A stretch of 64,000 nt of DNA from NCBI GenBank assembly GCA_947172415.1, contig OX359199.1, positions 2,630,001 through 2,694,000 of the forward strand. The letters run 5' to 3'. Positions 52,547-64,000 of this stretch are shown one piece after another. The DNA is from Chondrosia reniformis. Its lineage: Eukaryota; Porifera; Demospongiae; Chondrillida; Chondrillidae. Position 1 is the stretch's first letter. The number at the start of each line of letters is the position of its first letter. Under the pieces are notes generated by a model. That model was not told the origin of the DNA and did no database searches. It saw nothing but the letters and a program-made list of their open reading frames with translations. The translations under genes and the position numbers were made by a program.

Positions 52547-53860
52547 TTTGTATTCCCCATTCCTTTGATATACAAGTCACCAACTTATGTTATTGGTATC
52601 AAATCTCTCCTCAGCGAAGCTAGCTATTTTGATGGTAAAGTGGGCTTTATAGGATTTATAGGATCTGTCTTCCTTCCTCTTGTAAGAAGTTGTCTGAAGT
52701 ATTTCAGACATTCAGACAGACCTGCTAAGATTTATATATTATTAATACATTTTGTGCAAAACTTGTAAATATGTATATATAGATGCATTGCATGCAATGT
52801 TTATCCTTATATACATGTCCATTGCCATGATTAGCTTCTAGAAATGGATAAGCTTTTACACATTGCCTAACCATGTATTCTCTTTCTTCATGAAATGGAT
52901 AATGTTTGAACTAGTATTAAAGTTTACCAGGCCCTTTCCCTTCAGTTTCTTTTCCCTTAAGACTGCTAATATATTTGGTGAGTGGTTTAATGGTAACACA
53001 AAAGGAACTGGAAGTGGGCCTTCTTGCGCAGGTAGCACATGTGCATGTTTCTGGGTTAAAGAAAAATGGCCGCCCAAACGGGTGAACAAATTGTATTTTA
53101 TTTTTCCCTCTTCATTAGATTTGTATTCAGAAAAAGGAGTTCAGAAGAAGTTCTAACTTACTATCTAACGATACAATATATTATTTCCTGTGCATATACT
53201 TTTTAATGGAAAAAAGTAGATTCATTTGGACACGTAAATAAAACATTTCGATTGAAAAGGCGGTCATAAAGACTATCAATAAAAGTGCCAGTACTGGTCT
53301 TAAAATATTATTAATACTATTATATCTAACTTTTCACCATATGGCTTTATAAAATACCGTTTAGTTACTGAGATGTTAAGCTTTTTATACGTTTTTAAAA
53401 GGACATCTTAAGACTAACACTTGCACATGTCAGTAAAGGAAGGCGCTATCACAAAGCCACATGGCAAACATTTAGTTTTACCTTTCCTGAAAATTCCTTA
53501 AATTTTGGTGGCGCTATCCTTTCATTTACATGACCGCCTCTTCAGAAGAATTTAAGGACTAGAAAAACTCGAAGAAAAATGAAGACATGCACAGTCACAG
53601 GTAATAATGACATCACTCAACTACGTCATAATAAATTTTGATCCGCATAATGATATGTAATTATGTTTCCTTACTGCCAATGTGCGGTTAGTTAAATAGG
53701 AGGGAACGTATATAAAAAGAACGGTCGATAACAGATCATTCTATAATATGCCGGAGTATATACAGCTGCCTTCACCTCTGTTTGAATTTTTTAATTTGTA
53801 AGTTAAACAACAATACAGGTATATGTACAATAAATTACCTGTGTATACATTAAACTGTTC
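52511..53860. other. Spacer with (TA)n run
   Basis: A TA run at 52516-52548 continues the satellite edge. The remainder is AT-rich, with a GC patch at 53050-53090. No gene recognised. 52863-53156 and 52856-53089 are opposing shadow frames. Confidence 0.45.
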
Positions 53861-53879
53861 TGCTACACTATATTTAGAT

Positions 53880-55930
53880 TGATAGCTGCAATGTTCTTTA
53901 CAAGTTCAGGACTTGTTATCAACTCTGGGTATGCCCGCACAGCTATTTACCAGCTGTATTCCAGGCAGTCTTCTGGTAGCAAAACTCCAAGGTCAAAACC
54001 TAAGGAGAAACAAGAGCAACAAGGGGGTTCTAAAATGGTGAGCCCAACAATACAAAGTGGCAGGTAGATGAGACCTTGCAATTTGAGTATGAGCCTGCTG
54101 AATGCAACAATACTGTAGACATAATGACACAGAATAGTGAGAGTATTAACACATCCATCACCGGCCGTTAATGTTACTGTGCATCAAATTGAAGCCCCAC
54201 AAGAAACGAGCAGTGGTGCAGTAAATAAAACAAAGACCCAGTACAAACATTTAAAGAACATTTTAGCAATATATATAACCTAGACAAGTCAGATTTTAAA
54301 ACAGTTACAAATCACCCATCATGGTTTGAGACGACAAGAAGGTATTAGCTGCTTTCAGCTCTAAATGGCATCCCCTACAAGCTCGAAAAAAAACATTGAG
54401 ACGTTTTCACTTGAGAAGTGGCAACAACCTGACCCTATATCACAGAAGAGGCACTCAGTCTCAGAGTGCATAGCTTGTGCCGTGAACCATACAGAATTGC
54501 AAACAGCTATTCCTCCAAAGCCTGTCTTTAACAATGAGAATAAGGAACTGAATTCTCATGGGGCGTCAAAAAACATGACTGAAAAAGAATTTGCAAACAC
54601 TCTATTTTGACAAGTTCAATTCTTTCTGCATAGCATCCACCGGAAAATCTTTTGCAGAAATTGCAGTAACTATGTAGGTCCAATTAAAAAGTCATACAAC
54701 AAACAAAGAAAGAAACAATGACAGATTGTACAATTCAATGTAACAAAGCATTAGCAGAAAATGCTTTGATACATACTCATGCAGAGAATATAAGCTTATC
54801 TAAATACAAACGCCAAAGACAAATTACATACTTCAATAAACCACAATTAACCCCAAGTAGAGCCAATTCTAGAACATCCCTAAGTGAAAAAGACTGTTAA
54901 AGTATTGAGCAGTTTGGTGAAATTTGTAAAACATCCTTAACTGGAATGCAGAGGAACATTTGTAGCTGCTGACATAGCTAAGCAATTCAATATAAAACGT
55001 ACAGATGCCAGTCACAAAATTAAGCTTCTAGCTTTAGAACTTAAGGCAAATATACCAGATTTAACTAAGCTTAAAAGCACTTTGAAGAAGTTTGAAAACA
55101 CACAAGTGGGTATGCCAGTACTACCAAATTGCAAAAAAATAAAACAGCAAGAGAAAGAACTAATTGAAAGCAATGTTGTTATATAGTGTAGGAACACCTT
55201 GCTGTCCACTACCCGTTACATACTAAAAAATGGTGAAAAGTGTGAAAAAGCTACACCTGGCAGCACATTTTCTCTCCTTGAAGTTAGAGAAAAATTGCAA
55301 GCCAAGGATATAGGACTAATGAGATTATACCTGGATAATAAAATTAACAAAATTCATGGACATTCAGGGAAAGCTACTAGTGGAGTGTTTGGTAAGAATC
55401 CAAATAAGGTTAATTTTTGAATCACTTAATAGTGAAGAATTAAAAAAGGAATTATTGATTAGAGATGTATTTGATTTCCCAATTTTACCACACACCTAAG
55501 ATTAACCTCTACTAAATAATTACTGCTGGTTCAAACCTTCTAATGAATATTATCTGCATAGTCCCTCCTATACCTACTTCCTAATATATACCTTATCAAG
55601 ATAAGACACTTTGCAGACCATGCAGAATATATAAGTCAGAGCAATACATCTAGATGATTCTGGGGATGAGAAGAATGCCCTAGTCAATAATAATTAAAAA
55701 TAATTTTTCCAATGGTGGAAACTCCCGAAGTGAGTCCTACTTAAGAGGGTCACTTATAAATAAATACCAAATCTTTATTTCCTGATTTGCATGCTGTAGA
55801 AAAACCTTTCAAAATTGGTAAAAAACCTAAGAAGATAAAGACTAAGATTTACCACTTAATGGACTTGGGGGTAACAAAAAGGGAGAAAAGTGTACCTTTT
55901 TGCACCTCCGGGAAACTGAGATCAAACAAA
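53880..55930 (+). pseudogene. Decayed ORF of a repeat-associated protein (unnamed family)
   Basis: A string of + strand fragments in shifting frames: SKTPRSKPKEKQEQQG (about 53970), KKNIETFSLEKWQQPDPISQ (54390), KELNSHGASKNMTEKEF (54540), KYKRQRQITYF (54806), GTFVAADIAKQFNIKRTDAS (54955, helix-turn-helix-like), NGEKCEKATPGSTFSLLEVR (55230), LMRLYLDNKI, FKPSNEYYLHSPSYTYFL (55530) and HAVEKPFKIGKKPKKI (55787). I recall a similar protein as high-copy in sponges and corals but know no name or function. At least ten frame breaks. Confidence 0.4.
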
Positions 55931-56400
55931 TGGTCAGTTTACAAACATATGCAGCAAACACTGATTATATCTATATACATAGTCCTTAATTTGTTTCAGT
56001 TGTATTATACTTATAATTACTAGATGGAGAGTTTCCAAAAAATGTCAACCTATAGCTAGGCCCCCCTGGCTGAGGTAAATTTTAAGCCAGTAAGAATATA
56101 TTTGTACATACAAAATTAAACCTGATTTACTGTACTTTTTCCTTCAGATGTATACAGGAACATGCAACAACCACAAGAAATTTAACCTGATTTGTTTTTT
56201 ATCATGCAGTCACTGTAAATGTATACTCGGTTGATGTAACTAACCAAGACTTGAAAAGTACATGGTGTTGTAATAATAATTAAGTCTAAGATAAACTTCC
56301 TCCGAAGATTCAAAAAGATTCTCACTGATGTAGATAAATGTTTGGTACCAAAAAATTAGTCGAATGTTAATTCGACTAATTTAAAGATGGCCAATTGTAG
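55931..56400. other. Spacer
   Basis: No gene. ATTAGTCGAATGTTAATTCG with following ACTAAT at 56356-56382 forms a 10-bp perfect stem around TGTTAA. Confidence 0.45.
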
Positions 56401-56450
56401 CAAAGCCAGTATGTGGCAACACTTGCTGAATACTAAGCAATTCACATGAC

Positions 56451-56466
56451 ACTGCGCATGCGCAGT
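56451..56466. promoter_or_regulatory. Perfect 16-bp palindrome resembling an NRF1 site
   Basis: ACTGCGCATGCGCAGT, which contains the NRF1 consensus YGCGCAYGCGCR. It is conspicuous in DNA almost free of CpG. A TATATATAG lies at about 56512 and a short ATG exon with GTAAGT donor at 56567-56598. Promoter function is inference. Confidence 0.35.
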
Positions 56467-56566
56467 TTAGTAATAGTCTATAAACGTGTGTGAAGTAATA
56501 ACTGTGGCGTTATATATAGTAGGCAATCAAAGTATACATCTTGGTTTGATTCCTTCCCATCTCTGA

Positions 56567-57752
56567 AATGCTAAATGCAATTCAGGATATTGTAGTAAGT
56601 TTTGCGGTTAAATATACGTTCATTAAAGCATGGTATAACTTGAAAAATATCCTGATTTTTATTTTTGTAAACTTTGTGTTAGTAAGTGTCCTGTTGTGCT
56701 TGTGGTACTTATGGTCAACAGGCTAACCTTAATGTAAGGAGGGGTTTCCGAACATAGTATCGAAATTAGCTTCAATACGATTAAACAGCTACTGACTTTT
56801 TGTCCTCCTGTTAGTGTAGGAGCCAAACTAGCGTTGTAACAAGTGAGAAGCTATTTGGAAAAGCGGTGCACTCTGCAATAACTATGTACTGGCTTGAAAC
56901 TTGATAATCCATTAGTTTGGCTATCTGTCCTTCCTCACTTGGCTGCCAAGGAATATAGAAAATTGTTGAAGGGGCAAAAAAATTTTTTGCGTACGGCAAA
57001 ATTTGTTCGGTAGCCCCACAAAAAGCTGTACCTATGCACAACATAAATTTCATTACAAATTTCAAGACCACAGTTTTCATTTCGGCACGATTGTGACAGC
57101 TTATCAGCAAGTATTGACATGTTTTGTGGAAAGGTTTTGTATTGATTCAGAAGTGGATTTGGCTAATTAGATTGCTTCCAAGAGTAATATTATTCAAGAT
57201 TCCCCTTGTGCATGTACCACATATATCCACATAGTTGTTTAATTTCTCACTATATACAGGCACTACCATTTTCAAGGAATTCAAATATGGACAAAATGGA
57301 GCCTCACCAAGGAGGACTTATTGGTCAAAATCATGAAATTCACAGAGTCCATATAGGTCAAGATTACGGAGTCCATATTAATCAAGATCACGGTCTCCTG
57401 CAAGAAGGGATCCAACACAGTATAATTGGCAAGGATCACATTGTTCCTACACGAGTACGGATAGATCACCATCCATCCAAAATGAGTCAATCCAGCCATT
57501 TCCAGCACCCTTCCAAAAACTGAATTGGCAACCTCCACTATTATTCGAACAACCGTCGTCTTCACAGCAGCCATTTCCATCACACCTCCAACAGCTGAAT
57601 CAACAACAGTCATCTCTACACCAGCCATTTCATCATCCCTACAACAGCTGAATCAACAACGATTGTCTTCACACCAGCTATTTTCATCTTGCCATCAACA
57701 GCAGTTGCAATATTTGTTATTTGTGCAAGATTTGATCCAAAAAAACTTCTGA
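56567..57752 (+). pseudogene. Possible decayed gene: short first exon, then RS- and Q-rich coding text
   Basis: ATG at about 56567 gives MLNAIQDIV and a GTAAGT donor. A phase-matching acceptor near 56815 gives SVVTSEKLFGKAVHSAIT, a stop, then frame-shifted LPHLAAKEYRKLL. From 57280 one frame reads SPYRSRLRSPY, SRSRSPARRDP, then PFQKLNWQPPLLFEQPSSS and QQLNQQQSSLHQPF with few stops, to 57752. The Q-rich end is built of three roughly 60-bp repeats (57575-57715). I cannot name the protein. It may be a decayed gag or splicing-factor-like gene. Confidence 0.35.
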
Positions 57753-58740
57753 ACTGGTACAGTCACCTATGTAGCAAAAATTGTGTCTCTTATTATTCAA
57801 ATGTAATTATGAAGTGTGTAGCGAATTCATCTATTTCAGATGTGTGTAAGCTGGTTTATTTTCATGTATATAAATATTTGTGCTGCATACATGAGTGGCT
57901 ACTTTAATTTTGCACTTTTTATTTTAGTTAAGGAGGGGAAATTGCTACTTCCTGAAGATTTATGCTTGGATCATTTGCCCAATTCGTGGTTACAGCTAGT
58001 AAGTTCTCATGCATAATCCAGCCATGCATACCCCAAATAATACCAGTACAGAGAGAGTTGGCATATTATGTCTGTAAATCGGCAATAAGATATTTATGAA
58101 AATGTGTAGACTTTAGTCTATATAAGCACATGAAATGTTATAATGTACTTTCTTAATACCATGCATTAACCATTCAAGAGCTAGAATAATTTAGAACTTT
58201 AAGAAGTACTTGTAAACATTTATTTTAAAGGTTTACTTGGCGAAAGTTCAAATATAAGGTGTGGTACGTACATCTTATAAAAAGTTAAGGTTCTACAGGA
58301 GTGTGGCAGGTACGGACAGTTTACGGATATGCATACGGGTGTAGCCGATTTTATATACGTAATTCAATCAAGGGGAGCAGCAGTACTACTATTTTTTTGA
58401 AATACATACGTACTAACACCTAAGTTTTATTCACTTTTCACTCTTGACTTTTTTAAACTGCTTTATGTGCTCCAGGCCATGCCAGCAAGGAGATGGTGTT
58501 AGCCTATTTGGGTTTAAATTCCAGTTTAATCGGAATCCCCCTAACTTCCTTGGGTTGTATACATATGACGAATCTTAAAAGAATAGCAGATCTGCAACAT
58601 TTACCTGATCATTAGTATGAAAATTCACAGAACAGGCAATTTTTTTACTTTCCTCCTTTTCTAGATATGTAAAACAACTCCTTAGAACATAAATATTTTT
58701 CTGCGATAACAAGAAAGAGAGCCGACTCCAAACTGCAATT
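57753..58740. other. Spacer
   Basis: AT-rich, nothing recognised. Confidence 0.45.
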
Positions 58741-59053
58741 TAAACCCTAATGATGGATGTAATCAATTATCAGAACGCCATATGCAAAAACCCAAAACAT
58801 AAATATGAAGCTGTTGAAGAACCAATAATTGGCAAAAGGTAAGACCACGGGCCAGATAGCTGCTTTGCACTCAGATATTGCATTGCTTGAGCTTGTGAAT
58901 GAAACAGACCATTTGTTGGCCTTGATTGAGTTGAAGGAAGGTCTGGGAACTGGCAATATGGTTGAAAATTTGGCGTCGGATGGGAATGCTGTGGGTCAGT
59001 TGATCCATGTAGCTGCACAGGCAAGAGTAGTGGGAGCATTAGTTCAGTGTAAC
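58741..59053. other. Unassigned GC-richer stretch before R2-like copy 2
   Basis: Both strands are open here: + reads TGQIAALHSDIALLELVNET, - reads FPDLPSTQSRPTNGLFHSQA. The composition is more coding-like than its surroundings, and the R2-like insertion cuts its right end. I cannot identify either reading. Confidence 0.3.
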
Positions 59054-62000
59054 GTCGTGGGATTTGGAGGCTGTGGTTCCGAGCTGGCAAGAGGATGGGT
59101 ATTATCCAGTTCAACCCCCCGACGGAGCAGGGTGCTTAGCCTTTCATGTGGCATCCTGTGGCTAAATCATCCTCCCTGCCAGTATGGGCTAACCCCCCGT
59201 CTGGCAGTTTCACTGGGTTACGTTGTGTCACAAGAATGAAAATTTTCAAAACAGGCAGTGGCCTAGGTGCACCAGTGGTGAAGAACACCCTGGGTCAACC
59301 AGAATAGGTGATTCCACTGGTGCCTCACAGGTAGATCTACCTGAATGTAATAGCCCTTCTTCAGTCCCCGTGATGGGCCAATCAGCCCTCTGGACGGAGG
59401 AAATGGCTAGGGCACTAATTAATTGCTATGAGTGATCTGAACCCAAAAGAGGTGGCTATCAGAAGCATTTAGAGCGGGTATGGCTGAGCAAATACCCACA
59501 TTTGCCTCAGACCTGTCGAACCCTTGCCTGCCAAGCCAAAAGGAACTTGGTAGGAGACGGAGTACTGCAAGAAACTGGTAGCCGAGATTTAGATTTGGTT
59601 AATAATGCACCGCAAGGTGCCTCTAGAAGGAGAAGCATCCAAGGGGTGATCTGGAACCTTCAGAGGGATAATTTCCTCATGGAGCTCTACCAAGTAAGCC
59701 GATGGAAAAGGGGTATGCCGAGCGGTTGTACCAGGCTTGGAATGCTGTAATGCCAGACTATAAAACCCCAAAGGTTGCGCTAACTGCAAGAGTTAGTAGA
59801 ATCCGAAGAGGTCAAGGTCTCTTGAGACTAAACCTTGTGGAACTTGACTCTCGTGGTATATTCACCCTAACTGGGACTGTGGAGGAAGGTGTGGGAGCCC
59901 AGGGACAGGAAGAGCTTCCCCTAGTTCAGGCTGGGACCGAACAAACTGGTGAGCTGTTTACGGGCCCTGTTGAAACTCCCAAACTGGATCATACCAGTCC
60001 CAGGACTATTGGCCATGATCATCTGATGCAACTTTTAGGCAAAGCAAAAGATGCCTGTCTCCGAAAGAAACCTGGATATTTCGCTGATAGAAAACCCTGT
60101 GGGGCGGTGCGGTCCAGCCATGTTGATACGGCACTGCTTCAGGAGGCCAATGATTGGGTGGAGAAAGAGTGGCAGGAAGGCCCTAGGTCGGCCTGGCACC
60201 TGAACTTCCTGGTCTACTCTGTTGCTATGGCTATGAGGGAAAAACACCCTAGAGCCATGCAACCAGGGAAGGAAATCAGACAATCAGAAGGGTTGTAAGA
60301 GACAGGAAGGTCACATAAGTGACAGGAAGGCCAAAGGCCTTAGGTTTAGAAGACTGCTTGCCTGGTGGGATGTGGAAATAGTGCGTCAACAGAATAATAA
60401 TCCTATGTCAAAACGCCAGAAAGTACTCCAAAGAAAACTTAGGAGGGAGTTTCATTCATTAATCCTGAATGTGCTGATCAGAGCTCGGGAACAGACACTG
60501 GGGAAACTCAGAGTCTGGACCCTATAAGAGCGAAGATCAGTTGAACGCAGGAAATTCCAGGAACAAAACCAGTTATGGAATACCCAAAGGAAGTTCCGGA
60601 TGAATGGCAATGATCCAACCTCCTATGAAGCCCCCTCAAGGGGTAGTAAGAAACTTTTGGACAAAATTGTAGGTACTGTTGGTAAGGTCAACAAAGACGA
60701 CCCAGGGGTGAAAGAATGGCTAAAGGAAACCAAAAAGAGGGTGGGTAGAACCTCCTCTGAAGGTCCTGATAGCATTGATGAGACCAAACTGAGGAAAGCC
60801 TAGAAAAAGGCAAAAAGCTGGTCTGCCCCTAGGCCGGATGGCATCCACACTTTTTGGTGGAAAGCACTCCCCTCTGCACAGTCTGCCTTAGCAGATGCAC
60901 TACGGAGGGTGGTGAGCGGAGATCTGTCAGTCCCAGACTGGCTTACAAGGGGTCGCACTCCAATCATCCCCAAAAAGGCTAACCCGAAAAGTGTAGCCAA
61001 CTACCGACCTATTGCATGTCTCAACACAATGTACAAGGCTGTCACAGCATACATTGCATCAGAACTACTCACTTACACCTACACTAATGATCTTTTGCCT
61101 ATGGCCCAAAGGGCCATGAGAAAACGGAGGTTGGGCTGTGTAGACGGTCTACTGCTTGATCAAACAATCGGTCTAGTTGCCAAAATTACTGGCAAGCCAC
61201 TTAGTGTGGCATGGATCGATTATGAGAAGGCATATGACAGAGTCCCTCATAAGTGGGTGATGAAGGTGCTATAAACCATCAAGTGCCCAGGTTGGATCAG
61301 GAGGTCTCTAGAGATCCTCTCCAAACACTGGGCTATTGTGCTTGGGTTGAGGACTGCGGGGAAGCTGGTTAGGAGCACCCCTGTTAAACATAACAGAGGA
61401 CTCTTCCAAGGGGACTCCTTATCTCCACTCCTCTTTTGTCTGGCCATAAGGAACACCATGTCACACTTGTTGTCCATGGATGACCTTAAGATGTATGCTG
61501 GAGGGCCTGATAAACTCAGGGAAGCCCTGGAATGTGTGGAGAAAACCTCAAATGCCATTGGCATGAGGTTCGGAGTGAGAAAGTGTGAAATAGCTCACAT
61601 GCTGGCCCAGACAACCCTAATCGCAGTGAAGACTCCATAAGGAGCCTTGAAAAGGGTACTATACTTATAAGTACCTAGGGCTAGAATAATTGTTTGAGGT
61701 AGATGACAGCAAGGTCAAAGCCTGCTTAATCAATAAATTGAGGAGGAGACACCACACAGTGTGAAGCTCTCACTTCAATGGTAAGAATGCTGTGGAAGCC
61801 TCAAACATGTTGTGTTCCTCTCTATTGAGATATTTCTACCCAGTTTTGCGGTGGACTAGATGTGAGCTTCTAAAGCTGGACCAAATGGTGAGAAAGATCA
61901 TGAGAAAGTACCAGTGTCATCACTATAACTTTGCAATGGAGACAGTGAACTTGCCTCCCTCTCAAGGTGGTAGAGGGCTCTGTAGTTTTCCTTTGGATCA

Positions 62001-63272
62001 CGACAGGGCTGTTGTGAATCTGGCAAGATACCTCCATACTGCCAATGATCCAATCACAGCTGTTTTGGTTAAACACCAAAAGGAGCTGGAGTGCTCAAAG
62101 CAGAGGAGAACTGTCTTAAAAGAAGCCAGATTGATACTGGGAAGCCACGGAATAGAACTAGAACTGGAAATGTGGCTAAAGACAGATCCCTCACAAAAAG
62201 TATAAGAGAATGGAGGAGAGTGGCACGTGAGCTCCGGGAGGCTCAGACTGAAAGGTTAAAAAGTAACCTAGCAGAAAGGTCTCACCAGAGCTCATAGACA
62301 AGTCACAAATAGGGAGTCTTATGTGTGGTTTTCTGAGGGGAGACTCAGATTTCAAACTGAGGCTCTGATTCTCGGTGGTACCAAAATAGGAGTCTGAGGA
62401 ATTCTAACCTCCTAATGTGCAGAGAATGTGGCCAGGCTATGGAAATAGTCAATTACATACTAAACATGTGTGAGCCAAAGGGATTTTCTCTCTACAAAGA
62501 GAGGCATGACTGGGCAATTCTAACAGTGTTGAGGAGATTGTTGAAAGAATATGGATTCAAGCAGGAAGAGCCCTGGTACAAACTAGAAGCAAAATCAATC
62601 TATGAGAATAGGGCTGTCAAAATCTTGTGAGATCCTAGTATCCCTACAGATGAAGAAATGACAGAAAGAAGGCCAGACTTAGTGGTTGAGGATCAGTTAT
62701 GTAAGTCCATCTATATTGTTGAGATGTCGGTTCCTACTGACAGCAATATTAATGGAAGATGGCAAGAGAAGTTCCAAAAATACCAGAATCTGCTGGCTGA
62801 TATGAGGAAACAATTTAGGGGCTACTGAATTAAGGTAGTCCCAATGATAATTGGTCCTTTGGGGACTGTGGATATGCTCCTGGATGACCTTAGGGGAATT
62901 CCAAAGCTGTCAAAAGGTGCAGTAGAAGTGATAAGAGCCATGCAGAGAAAACTGTTCTCTGTTCGGCTATATGGATATCTATCTGTTGAGGGATTGGTGC
63001 CTGGACGATAAGTAGTCTGGTCCCAGTCCTTGCCTGTCAACCTCTGGAAAGCAGTGGTGGATTGGTGTATGGAGGTACTCCCTTCTATAATGACGGCCAA
63101 CTTTGGTCCGACGTGCACCTGTCTGCTGCTGCTGGAAGGAGGCAAAACCGAGGCTTCTGGCTAAAAACCCAAAGAAGGGAAAATATAACAGACTGAGGGT
63201 TGTCCAAGCCAGATACTCCTTGCCTTAGTAAACTAAGGCAAGGTTCTCCGTTAAGGCTCTTGTTTCAAAAGT
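59054..63272 (+). mobile_element. R2-like non-LTR retrotransposon, near full length but broken
   Basis: A perfect 16-bp target duplication ATTAGTTCAGTGTAAC at 59038-59053 and 63273-63288 sets the limits (4219 bp). From 60934 on it parallels the intact copy at 21663-24131. The upstream 1.9 kb shows the region missing there. It carries many frameshifts, stops and at least two small internal deletions (for example at about 61448), so it is older than copy 1. Confidence 0.92.
59380..63010 (+). pseudogene. R2-like element protein, broken copy with N-terminal region
   Basis: The N-terminal part reads LWTEEMARALINCYE, RVWLSKYPHLPQTCRTLACQ (a Myb-like or DNA-binding region, about 59390-59555), then a 198-residue open stretch (59702-60298) with AERLYQAWNAVMPDYKTPKV and LLQEANDWVEKEW. 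KSWSAPRPDGIHTFWWKALP (about 60815) opens the RT. RT continues to 61274 ([11 protein letters not shown]), with SMDDL replacing YMDDL, then knuckle (CRECGQAME, 62418) and [16 protein letters not shown] (about 62670-62740). Together with copy 1 it shows the domain order DNA-binding, RT, CCHC, PD-(D/E)xK. Not translatable as a whole. Confidence 0.88.
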
Positions 63273-63288
63273 ATTAGTTCAGTGTAAC

Positions 63289-64000
63289 AACAAGCCAGTT
63301 ATCTTAATTTAGGCTTAATCTCAGGTTTGGTATTGCTTTCTTTTTAAACTGGACGAAGTTATTGGAATTGAAGAATATTATGCATGCTCTGTAGGCAGGT
63401 ACTATACACATTATTATACTATAGTTAATTTTTGTTAGGAATTTCACAGGTAAACTTATAATCAATTTAATCATATAATAATACATATTGTAAAACTATT
63501 CTATTCATTTGTTAACTTCATCTACTGGTCACCCCGACTCTGAATTCCGTAATTTTCGAAAATAATATAGAATATGATCGTAGCATGGATATCCCAGCCC
63601 TACATGGAATGGAAACGGCATCCCTCGAGCCAATTGAGGGTCGTTACGCCTCCGTATTTTAGTGTTGCAAGTGTGGAGATGGCCGAGAAACAACATTAGG
63701 CTAAGCAGTAACTTTTCATTGTTGTGCTTAGGACAATAATTTAATCTTTTCACTTAGGCTCTAGGCCATTAGCTTAGTTTTGTGAAGACCTCTTGTGGTA
63801 TACTATACATTAGCCTGTTAAAAACGTTTAATGTACCCTTAGTATATAACTGTAAATATTTCAACATTATTATACTATCCATGCTTAGCCCCGCATAGAC
63901 CTTTATATATAAAATAATTATAAAAGATAGACTATATATTATTTATGTTATACTAATTCCATGACCAAGTTGACAGGTAAAGATGTTACGTAGGACTGGA
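63289..64000. other. Right-edge spacer
   Basis: AT-rich except for 63525-63700, which has several CpGs and a minus-strand frame (LGHLHTCNTKIRRRNDPQLA) I do not recognise. It could be the edge of a gene or promoter beyond the window; no firm call. Confidence 0.35.

Noticed and set aside
52863-53156. 97-residue + strand frame with a Phe/Pro-rich start
   Set aside because: Opposed by an overlapping antisense frame of similar length, low complexity, and no recognisable motif.
57281-57628. 115-residue minus-strand Val/Met-rich frame
   Set aside because: Antisense of the RS/Q-rich + strand text, with composition explained by the repeats.
58829-59239. 136-residue + strand frame, considered as a host exon
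   Set aside because: It runs across the left boundary of the R2-like insertion (59053/59054), so its right half is transposon DNA. The left part remains unassigned.

Overview
This is eukaryotic, AT-rich, intron-containing and transposon-dense DNA. One host gene is clear: a cytosolic-type glycyl-tRNA synthetase (GARS) on the + strand. Thirteen coding exons lie between 3249 and 40454 and give about 626 residues. The extreme N-terminus is missing or lies upstream of the window. About 1.9 kb of the 37 kb gene is coding, and most of its long introns are filled with mobile elements. The mix (many small TA-flanked elements, pogo, piggyBac, hAT and ISL2EU DNA transposons, Crypton-type protein fragments, non-LTR elements with a restriction-like endonuclease) and remembered protein families suggest an early-branching metazoan, most likely a demosponge. 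That assignment is inference.

Layout. 1-2035: worn Gypsy remnant (minus strand). 2355-2660: Crypton-type protein fragment. 3249-40454: GARS. Intron 1 holds a non-LTR reverse transcriptase relic (6120-7560). Intron 2 holds a 4 kb fold-back repeat (8720-12690). Intron 3 holds a reverse transcriptase relic joined to a piggyBac relic (13815-15950) and a pogo-like transposon (16518-19179) that carries a second, divergent gene with a HIRAN-like domain. Intron 4 holds a Gypsy element with 5-bp target duplication (20671-26244), itself interrupted by an R2-like retrotransposon (21663-24131, 14-bp duplication) and by a pogo-type short element carrying a signal-peptide exon. Intron 6 holds an ISL2EU-like transposon (29105-33009) with a THAP-DDE transposase and a convergent SAP/SWIM/YqaJ nuclease gene. 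Intron 12 holds a long inverted repeat, a hAT derivative (37308-38137, 8-bp duplication) and another fold-back copy.

40455-64000 is intergenic. It contains a second copy of the pogo-type element with the captured exon, more reverse transcriptase and piggyBac relics, a TA-flanked element with an unrecognised acidic ORF (45842-47218), a degenerate ATGTATCAYATAC-type satellite invaded by several short elements (49100-52510), a long decayed ORF of a repeat-associated protein (53880-55930), an RS/Q-rich decayed coding stretch (56400-57760), and a near-full-length but broken copy of the R2-like element (59054-63272, 16-bp duplication).

How the parts relate. GARS is a housekeeping gene acting alone. 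Everything else recognisable is mobile DNA, and nested insertions give a relative chronology. The most distinctive items are the pogo transposon with a HIRAN-like accessory gene, the fold-back of a captured signal-peptide exon inside a short pogo-type element, and the two-gene ISL2EU-like transposon.
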